In this document: piece after piece, positions 55,263 to 64,000 of the stretch
Numbering within the stretch: the stretch's first letter is position 1
How the letters are laid out: every line of letters begins with the position of its first letter
Assembly: GCA_007449985.2 (NCBI GenBank)
Contig: VIIQ02000026.1
Span: 124,001 to 188,000 of the forward strand
Direction: 5' to 3'
DNA length: 64,000 nt
Origin: Desmodesmus armatus
Taxonomy: Eukaryota; Chlorophyta; Chlorophyceae; Sphaeropleales; Scenedesmaceae
Notes under the pieces: generated by a model
The model's input: the letters and a program-made list of their open reading frames with translations, nothing else
Told to the model about the DNA's origin: nothing
The model's database searches: none
Translations under genes and position numbers: made by a program

Positions 55263-58200
55263 ATGCGGCTGATCGGGGTATACTTGCTGTTGCTAGCGTG
55301 GGCAGCAGCAGCAGCATGGAGTGTTCCCACTCCTCAACAGCGCTGTCCTGGGCTTGAGCAAGGCCGGTGCAGAGGTCTTTGTCAGCAGACGATATGCAGA
55401 GCCCTGGATAATCTCTACAAAGCCACGTACAATCCAAGCTATGCAGCATGGCCTCGCAGCAAAGGCTGGCTGGGGAGTGTTGGCCACTGCATAGCTGGCA
55501 TCAGCAACAGAACCCATAGGCACCCGTCCTACTGCAATCGCTATGGGGTTGAGTGCTGCGGAGCAGCAGACCACCATCATGATGAGGACTGCTATTACAA
55601 TGCAGTGACGGGACTGGAGCTGGAAGTCAACTATCTGAACGGCAGCATATCGGACCCGCTGCTGCTGCAAGCGCTGGGCCAGCTGCATGCATGCGGCCTG
55701 ACCAGGCTGGTGCTGCAGGGCAATGACCTCACTGGGACACTGAGTGAGGCATGGGGCAGCTTCACCCAGCTGACACACCTCAACCTGGGTGAGTGGGGTT
55801 TGGCGTGTGGGGCAAGGATAGTGATGCATCCCCAGCAAAATGCAGCAAGAGTAGCAACAGCTCAATGGGTGCATATGCATGGAGGTTGCAGCAGGCAGAG
55901 GTGCAGGGAATAAGTTCCTATGACGCATCAGCCTTGCATCTTTCAGAAAGCTACCGCCCATGGGCACCAGCCCGCCTCCTCCAAAAGTACTGCCCCTTTG
56001 TCAGAATGTAGGCTGACTTCTAGTACACTTGTTTGCCGCGATGCTTGTATGTGTCTCATGTACGTGACATCAACCCCACCAGCCAACAACTGGCTCAGTG
56101 GCACCCTGCCCAGCAGCCTGCGCAACCTCACAAGCCTGCGCAAGCTGGCCCTGGGAGCCAACTTCCTCACAGGGCCCCTGCCTCAGTGGCTGGGGGAGCT
56201 ACAGGCCCTCAAGGAAATCAGGCTGGGGGCAAACCTGGGCGACGGCCCAAATGGCAGCAGGGGCTTTTATGGCACGCTACATGCTTCGCTTGGTCAGCTA
56301 GCTAAGCTGCAGGTGAGGCACATCATGCGAGGCACATCATACGAGGCACATCATGCGGCGTTGATGCGGCAGATCATTTGCAGGGTTGAGTGGGTGGGTG
56401 TCTTTGGCAACAGCAGGCACGGGTGGCAAAACCGGCGGTCATTGTGTTGACATACTTGTCATGTTTTGGGCTGGTCGATTGTGGATGTGGGTGCCTGCAT
56501 TTGCACGCCGCCTGCATGCTAGCAGCGCACTTGCCTCAACACGTCAAACACCCGCTGTTGCAAGTGGGGCACAGCAGTGGCACTCCCTGCGACAGAACAT
56601 GCCGTCAACATAATCTTGTGCAGCTTAGTAGCAAAAATCACAGCCCCACCTCCATCACTGAGGCCATCTCTTACATGCAGGTGCTGGACCTCCAGTCAAA
56701 CTGCTTGACGGGTGAGCTGCCCCAGGGCTTGTGCGCGCCTGGCAGCCAGCTGGAGATGTTCCAAGTGCGCAACAACAACCTGACTGGGCCGCTGGAGCCC
56801 CTGACACACTGCACTGAGCTCACACAACTCGACGTCAGCGGCAACGCATTCACTCAGGGCCTCACAAGTGAGTGCGGGCGCTACCGCAGTCTGAGACTAG
56901 TGCTGGTGCTTTGTTACAGCTGTGACGATATGTGTGCTGTGCTTGCAGGTGTGTCGTCCAGCAACTGGAGCAGGCTTGTGCTGCTGGATGCCTCACACAA
57001 CTACCTGACGGGGTCAATCCCAACAGGCATCTACCACCTCCCTGTTCTGGCGTACCTGAGCCTCTCACACAACAGGTGCGGTCTGGGCTTCAACTGTTGC
57101 TGCTGAATGATTCAGCAGCACACCTGTGACCGCACACTGTGGTGCGTGTGTGCCAAGGCGCATGTTGCAGACTCTTCAAGTTAACTAGCAACGTTGCTGC
57201 GTACATGTACTGCTGGATGGTGCAGCCTGCTGTGAGTTCTGCTGGAACGTGTCACTTGCATGCAATTGCAGTATCGAGTTTGCTATGTAAGCAGCACAGG
57301 CAACACTGTAATCCATGTGCACAGACACAAACATACGGCCAAACCGTTTGCTGGTGCTTGCCAATGCAGATTGTCAGGCAGCCTGAGCAGGGACATCGCC
57401 CTGCTGTCGTATGTCTACCAGCTGAAGCTCAGCCACAACTACCTCAGCGGCTCACTGGAGGAGGGCCTGTGGACGCTGCCGCAGCTGCAGATTGCCGACC
57501 TCAGCAACAACTTCTTCACTGGCACAATCTCACGCCTGGCAGGGTGAGGCTATCCCGCTGGAACCAGAGCACTGCATGATGCTGATGGCTTGTAAGGGCG
57601 CAGCATGCCTGACATATTCCTGAAAGCATTGCTTTCACGCGGCTGCCAGGGAAGGGTCAGCCAGCACACCTCATCCCTGCAGCATATGCTGAGGCACGTG
57701 GGCATGCTGGGCCTATTGCCGCAGCGCTGCATGTTGTGGTGATTAATCTTGTCATGGGACGGTCAGCTAGCCATCGATGAGGGTCCACTTGGCTGGTGAC
57801 ACAAGATGTTGTTGGGTGGCACTTGCACCACGTCTGCTGCCCTGCCCTGCCCTGCCCTATGCAGGCTGACACTTGGCCTGCAGCAGCTCTCTTTGGACAA
57901 CAACTCCTTTGTAGGACCCCTGCCGCCCAACTTGGGGCTGCTGCGCAATCTCAACCGCGTCAGCCTGCGCAACACAAACATCAGCTGCGTGCCTCTACCC
58001 ATCTACACCACAGCCACATACTACCACAACAGCACCAACAGCAGTACGGGCAGCTACAGCTCGGGCAGCGTGTACGGCAGCAGCAGCGGCATCCCTCTCG
58101 ATGACGACGCAACGTATCTGCGACTTGACCGCAGCTACCGCTGCTCTGAGAGTGAGCTGTTGCCCTGTTTTCTCACCTTCTTAGAGCATGCAGTGCCCCG

Positions 58201-61200
58201 CACCGACGCCACCAACATGGCGTGTCCTGCGGTGGAGCGTCTGCCGCGTGATGAAGTTGTGGCGGCGTGCGCTGGCTCTACTCCCTGGCAGCTGGGTGAC
58301 TTTGTGTCGTCGGTGCCACCAGCGGGTGTGACGCAGATTGCTGAGCAGTCCTGGGAGCTGGACCCGGCTGTCTACCAATACAGGAGCTGCGAGTGCTTGA
58401 AGGTGACAGTACAGTACAGTACAGTACAGAAACTGTGGGAGAGGATCACAAATCAATAGCAACAGTGTTGTTTCCAGCGAGAGCAGGGTGAGCTTGGAAG
58501 CCACCCAGCCTGATGTGTAAAACCCGAGGACACATTGTGGTGTGATCCGCACAGCTGACGATAGTGGATGCACTCTTACAGGATAGCATGGGCCTGGCTG
58601 TTGATGAGCTTGGGCTTGGATCCAGCCTGGACTAGCCATCCAGCACTGAGAGCTGTGTCATCACACCACATTGCTGCTGCTTGGTGCATTGCTTGCAGGG
58701 CTACGCAGCCACATGGACCCACAACAGCACCGTCCTGACCTGCACCCCCAAGAGCTCCGCCCTGCCTGCTACGGCCATCATATCCATTGCTGCCAGTGCT
58801 GCCGGGGCACTGCTGCTGGCGGCTGTGGGGCTGCTGGTGTGGCTGCGGCTCACAGTGCAGTTGAGGCCAAAGTGGCAGAGGGAACAGCAGCTGCTGGCCA
58901 ACAGGAAGAAGGGTGTGCCTTGTGGGGCGGCTGCATCCATAGTGGTGACGGACATTGAGCAGTACTCGGCAATGATGCAGCTCAACCCACAGCTGACCAC
59001 GCGGGCCTTGGGTAGGTTTGATTCTAGGCTGGCTGTAGATGCCTTCACTGTTGGCAGTCGCATTTGGTGGAGCAGATGGTGGTCAAGTTGTTGCAAGGAT
59101 GGTTTGTCTGTTGGTATGCTGGTCTTTGCACAGCTGCGCAGGCACTCCCGTCAGTAAGTGGTGCCTGCGTAAATTTCTGAACTGCCTCTACAGCTGGCTC
59201 AGCAACACTCTGCCGTGGTTACGAGATTTGCAACATAAATTGCCACTCCAAACTGCCATGCATAGCTGTTGCCAGCAAGACTTGCTGTGTTGTGCTGCCC
59301 CGTCTTGCTTGTCTGCAGGCCTGCACAACAGTGTGATGAGAGTTGCAGCTGCTGCACATGCTGGCCATGTCATTGAGCAGGAGGGAGACAGCTGGAGTGT
59401 TGCCTTCCACAGCTCCATGGACGCAGTAGCCTTCTGCCTACAGGTGACTGCAGCCTAAGGCATGCCTCTTGCCTGCGGCGCACATGGCTGTGAGGGCCTC
59501 TACCGGACAGTGCTAGCCTACTGCTGGCTAGCAGTCCACAAGCATGGGTGGCAGGGAGTGGCATGAACCCGACTTCCAAAGTGAACATCTAGCAGTGCCT
59601 TGGTGTCTGCCTGCATGTCCAGTGGTGCTGCTTCTCAGCACGTCACTTCACGCTTGCTGAACCTTCCAGGCTCAGAGGCTCTGAGCAGCGTGAAAGTAAC
59701 TTCAGCGTTACCCCTCTGCTCAGCCTGTCATGTGTGTTGCTGACTGTCCACGCTCTGCCTTGGTGCATATGGTTTGTTTGTCATCCAGGTGCAGCAAGCT
59801 CTGGACAAGACCAACTGGCCCAGTGAAATGCTCAGTATGTCCCACCACAGCATCAGGCCCCTGAGCTTCAGCAGCAACAGCACCATGCAGGACTCAGCAG
59901 CAGATGGCGGCGGCAACCTGAGCCCAAGATACAGGCAGCTCAGACCGTCCAGCCAGGGCGATGGGCACAACTGCAGCATTATCGAGCTGCACCAGCACCA
60001 ACAGCAACAGCATAAGGATGCCAATAGCACAGCCAAACAGCCATCTTGCAGCCTTACTGCCCAAAATGCTGCGAGCCCCCGTGGCTACCAAAACAGCAAA
60101 GGCAGGGGCTGCTTCTCGGGAGCTCTGGAGCTGATGGCCCGGCAGTCAACCAGGTCCGACAGGCCAGCCAGTAAAGGCCTGCAGCAGCAATTACCAGCCG
60201 TGTGCTGTACAGGTGACTCCATCAGCAGTCTGCGCAGCGCTGCCAGCGTTGCAAGCTTCAGAACCAACAGCAGCGGCCCCGACCAAGGTGTCACTGACAT
60301 CCCAGCTGCAAGGCAGGGCAGCAGCGACCTCCTCCAGACCCCATTTGCAAGGATGTTTGGATTCCGTCCGCATCCTGGCGGCAGTGGCGCGGCCAGCGCA
60401 GACCAAGACAGCTTCTGCACGGCAGCAGACTTTGCCGACAGCATTGCAGAAGGTGACGATGATGTCATACCAGCCCTGCGCAGCATGTCCGGACACAGCA
60501 GCAAACACGGGCAGATATCATCGCGGTCGTCCCGCTTCTGGAGTCTGCTGGGCGTTCACCGCCGGATCTCGCCTGCTGGGCGGGCGTCGGAGGAGCTTGG
60601 TTCAGTGCCGGATGCAGTGCGCGGGCTGAAGGTTCGCATGGGCGTTGCAAGCGGCTGTGTTCCGGCCAACACGCACGTGTGTCGCTGTGCGCTCATGCAG
60701 CTCGCGAAAGGTGCGCACTTGGTGATTGGAGATCGCAAGCAAGTAACTCTCGCAAACTTGCGAAGCATCCTACATTTCAGCCACTTTTGCCCGGCATCTC
60801 ATGATGAGAGCATTGTAGGACTTTGATGAACGCCTGGCTATTGCTGTGTACTGGTGCTATGCAGCTGTGTCCGAAATGGCCAATGGAGGCCAGATCCTGC
60901 TGGACGGCACCACCTTTGCGGGTATAAGGGACAGGCTAACAGAGCTTGGCACTGTGGATGCCCGCGGCTACAATGACAAGCTGTGGAGGGCTGCTGCCAA
61001 GGCTGCCATGCGGCAGCAGACAACAGGCCTGCTGGGCCTCAGCAAGTAAGTAGCTCAGCAGTACACGCAGAGAGGGTGTGCGCGAACACACGATCCGAAT
61101 TCAGAACGAGAATGACATGGGTTGGTCCAGATCCGACTGCAGGGCATGCCCGGTGCTTTGAAGAAGGCATTGATCATGTTGCTGTAGTCGTTGCGGACGA

Positions 61201-64000
61201 TGCATAAACTCTGTCTTGTACCAATGCGCAGCTGCGTCTATGTGCTTTTGCTGCTCGCAGTGTCCTTGCTGGCTGCTGCCGTAGCGTTGATTCAGGCACG
61301 CAGCTGGACACAGACGTCCTTGCACTGGACATGGGGGCCTACTACACAGACGCTGTAGCCCGGCTGCAGCCACAAGCCGCGGCGCCAGGGGCCGACACCA
61401 CCCTTACATCAGCAGAGGTGGCTTTGACTGCAGCAACAGAACTGGGCGATGCCGGTGTAGCAGGTGCAGCCCTGGCAATGGCGGCTGGGGGCTGCAGCAC
61501 TGGCGGCAGCAGCAGCTTGGTCAGCGTGGGGGACCTGTCTGTGTACAGTGTGGTGCCGCGAAGCTTGCAAGGGCGTGTGAAGCTGTGGAAGAGCAGTCTC
61601 AACTTCAAGCCTGACACTCAGCAGACGGCCCGCGGGTACTTTCAGGCCCCAGGTGCGCCGGCAGCTGGCATGCAGTTTATGCGTACTCAAAGGACTTTCA
61701 TCTGCAAGTCAGCCTTGCAGTGGGTTGTGATTTCACCGCTTTGCTGCTGCAATGCCCCCTGCAAGACACGCCTTGTGAAGTTGACATGCCTGTAGCTACA
61801 ATTTAGTGCTCGTACGCATGCATGGTGTGTATGGTGGGCTTGTTTTGACGTCCACAGGCTAAGGCTGCTTGCCACTGCATGTGCAGGTACCATGGTGGCA
61901 GATCTGGGCACGTATGCTCCTGCTGACAAGGCGCCAGAGCGCACTTGCCTGCCTACAACGACCATGGTGTTTGCAGAGGTTGAGGGGGGCCGTGCCCTGG
62001 TCAGGCGCAGGCCTGAGCTGGCGCGCCTTGTGCACACTACCTTGACACAGCTGCTGCAGGTTGGTCAAAGCTGGGTTCTGCAGGGCACAGCACAGCAAAC
62101 CACTTTGGCTATCATGACAGAGACTGCAACATGACCTATATGCATGCAGGCCTTGTCAAGCCTGAGGCAACCTGCACTCTGCGCAGGCATGTACTGTGCG
62201 ACACCACCTGTTTGGAAACCACCATCAGCTCCAAGCAGTGACTAATTGGCCACACACCAATGCGCCGTCCAGGCTGCATCCTGTGGTCCTCGTGCAGTGC
62301 TTGATGAAGCTTCACACGGCAAGCTCGCCAACACTCACTTTGCTGCATTGCCTGGCTGCCTGCGCCTTGGCCACAATGCTGTTGATGCAGGTGCTGCTGG
62401 CAGCACTGCCAGAGGCTGATGGGCACTGTGATGGGTACCTGTGTCGTGAGCAAGAGGGTGACATGAAGTACATGTTGGCCTTCAGGGAGCCCAGTAGGGC
62501 ACTGGAGTGGTGCCTGTTGGTGCAGGTGGGTGGGCGGCATGCACTGCCACAGTTTGAAACTGCATGCTGAAAAATACCAGTAGAATGTGTGCTGACGTCG
62601 GTCGCCCTGCAACAAGCGGCATACTGGCTGGGGCGTGATGCTTCATCAGCAGTACAGTACAGTATGCTGGCTCCTTGCAGTGTCACTCTGACCCAAAATT
62701 CAGCAGTGACCATGCCAGGTATGCAAAGTGATGAAAGGCATGTGTGCTGCCGCAACAATAGCTAGCACAGCCCATCAGGTGTCTTTGGCCCGGTGTCCTG
62801 TTTTGTGTGTGTGCATCCAGGAGGTCTTGCTGTATGTGCCGTGGCCTAGAGAGGTGCTGGAGGAGTTTGTCCGTGTCAGCAGAAGCTCCGTGGACGGCAA
62901 GGATGCTGGCGGTGGCGGTGGCGGCAGCAGCACCCCTTGCTTGGGGCCCTGCCTGCGCATGGGGCTGGCAGAGGGCCAGCCAAACTCAATCATGCCTGAT
63001 CACTTGGTGAGGGATGAATCCGCTGGGTTCAGGTTGGCGGGCTCCCCCCCGATCGGGAGAAGTAGGGTGCACATGGATCAGCGCCAGCACTGACCATGCC
63101 GTGTGGGTCAAACAAGGGCTTCAAGGGCAACAGTCGATCCAGACTGCAAGTACCAAACTTCGTGTATGTTGTGTTGAGCGCAGACGCCGCTTGTTTTCCA
63201 TGTTATCTCGCCAGATCTTGTACGCCTGGCCGGGCACAGAGAGCCGCCACCAATGTGCAATTCCGGTTGCCCTCTCATCAGTGGCCCACTGGGTGGGGCA
63301 CCTTTGCCTCCAAGGCAGTGCAATACTGTCATGGGTCGACCATCGTCTTTACGCGCCACTGCCCACACCATGGCTGCAAAGTTTGCATGTGCCTGTTTCT
63401 GTCCTGCCCTGCAGGGGCGTGCCGACTACCATGGGTTCCATGTCAACCTGGCCGCACGCCTCATGGGGGCGGCAGCAGCACCAGGGCAGGTGGTGACAAG
63501 CATTGAGACAGCTGAGCGCATTTTCAGGTACGCATTTTGATATGTTACACGTGCTGCAGCCTTACAGCAGTCACTGCTTCTGAGCAGAAATTCTAAGCAG
63601 CACGTGTAACTGCACACAGGCTGCATCATCCCTGACTTGTGCAGCCGCGATGTGCATGGCGTGGTGCCCTCTGGTGATGCCACCACGCTCACAGCATTGC
63701 AGTGCATGTCAACTGCTGTCAGTGCTGACACACTGTCTTGGCGGTACTCCATTGCCCTTTTGGCTTCATGCAGCACGTGGCGGTATGAGGCAGAGGGACA
63801 CAGTCAGCACAGCAGGGTGAGCTCGCTGCAGCGGCCAGACATCGCCGCGCTGCTGGGCAACAAAAGTGAGTGCCTGCATGGTACCACTCACATGCAGGGT
63901 ACTGCCTTGCTGCACACATCACAGTTCCTGCTGTGGTTTGTGTTTGTGTTATTTGTGCTCATGCTACCATTGCTGTCCTTTTGTTCTGGGCAGCTCCACA
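55263..64000 (+). CDS. LRR receptor nucleotidyl cyclase with two class III catalytic domains (3' end beyond window)
   Basis: Exons: 55263-55788, 56083-56312, 56681-56867, 56949-57075, 57370-57543, 57865-58402, 58699-59011, 59319-59443, 59789-60710, 60865-61045, 61261-61652, 61887-62059, 62391-62525, 62821-63006, 63415-63527, 63645-63865, 63994 onward. Signal peptide (MRLIGVYLLLLAWAAAAAW), a Cys-rich cap, then plant-type extracellular LRRs (NNWLSGTLPSSLRNLTSL, HNYLSGSLEEGL), a Ser/Asn-rich stretch, and one membrane span (IAASAAGALLLAAVGLLVWL). Inside, cyclase domain 1 has metal-binding VVTDIEQYS and EQEGDSWSVAF, a 270-residue Ser-rich insert, GLKVRMGVASG, and AKAVSEMANGGQILLD. Domain 2 has MVFAEVEGGRAL, EQEGDMKYMLAF, LRMGLAEG and GRADYHGFHVNLAARLMGAA. 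It should make cAMP or cGMP in response to an external ligand. The specificity residue is not settled by eye. Confidence 0.88.
63544..63610. repeat. 14-bp perfect inverted repeat in a cyclase intron
   Basis: GTTACACGTGCTGC at 63544-63557 and its reverse complement at 63597-63610, with a 39-base loop, in the intron after the exon ending 63527. It could form an intronic hairpin. Confidence 0.8.

Overview
This is a nuclear genome window from a eukaryote, most likely a green alga (chlorophyte). Every confident gene is split by GT-AG introns with gtgagt-type donors and tgcag-type acceptors. CTG/GCA repeat runs are frequent, and the gene set fits the group: an ESCRT-III subunit, a plastid-targeted protein, an RS-domain protein, a leucine-rich-repeat nucleotidyl cyclase and an AA15-type copper monooxygenase. 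TGA and TAG stops point to the standard code. The class-level assignment (probably Chlorophyceae) is inference. Exon models were built by eye from splice signals, reading phase and family motifs, and for each complete model the exon lengths sum to a multiple of three.

Layout: 140-2294 (+) organellar RsmE-type rRNA methyltransferase; 4056-4808 (-) ICMT-like membrane methyltransferase; 5209-11145 (+) copy A of a nine-exon repeat-protein family; 12330-13127 (-) a second ICMT-like gene; 13630-15660 (-) RS-rich protein; 17294-20205 (-) VPS24/CHMP3; 21051-24038 (+) plastid-targeted Pro/Ala/Lys-rich membrane protein; 25538-27983 (+) unrecognised gene with its 5' end missing; 29222-34862 (-) copy B and 37666-42862 (-) copy C of the repeat-protein family; 44022-46289 (+) LPMO; 47021-50124 (-) classical protein tyrosine phosphatase; 50692-54743 (+) DEK_C plus four PC4 domains; 55263 to beyond 64000 (+) LRR receptor with two cyclase domains.

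The middle of the window is shaped by duplication. Copies A, B and C share nine exons and intron phases. A is intact. B has two frame-breaking indels and a 1.6-kb insertion, flanked by an 8-bp direct repeat, in its promoter. C has one frame break in a low-complexity linker, or else a very short intron there. A and B also share about 0.3-0.4 kb of 3' flank that I do not find at C, so A/B looks like the younger, inverted duplication.

The most interesting items are this undescribed repeat-protein family with its decaying copies and dated insertion, the tandem cyclase whose catalytic residues appear divided between two domains as in animal C1/C2 cyclases, the four-PC4-domain protein, the algal AA15 monooxygenase, and several long hairpins in introns and between genes. 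No rRNA, tRNA, CRISPR array or complete autonomous transposon was recognised.
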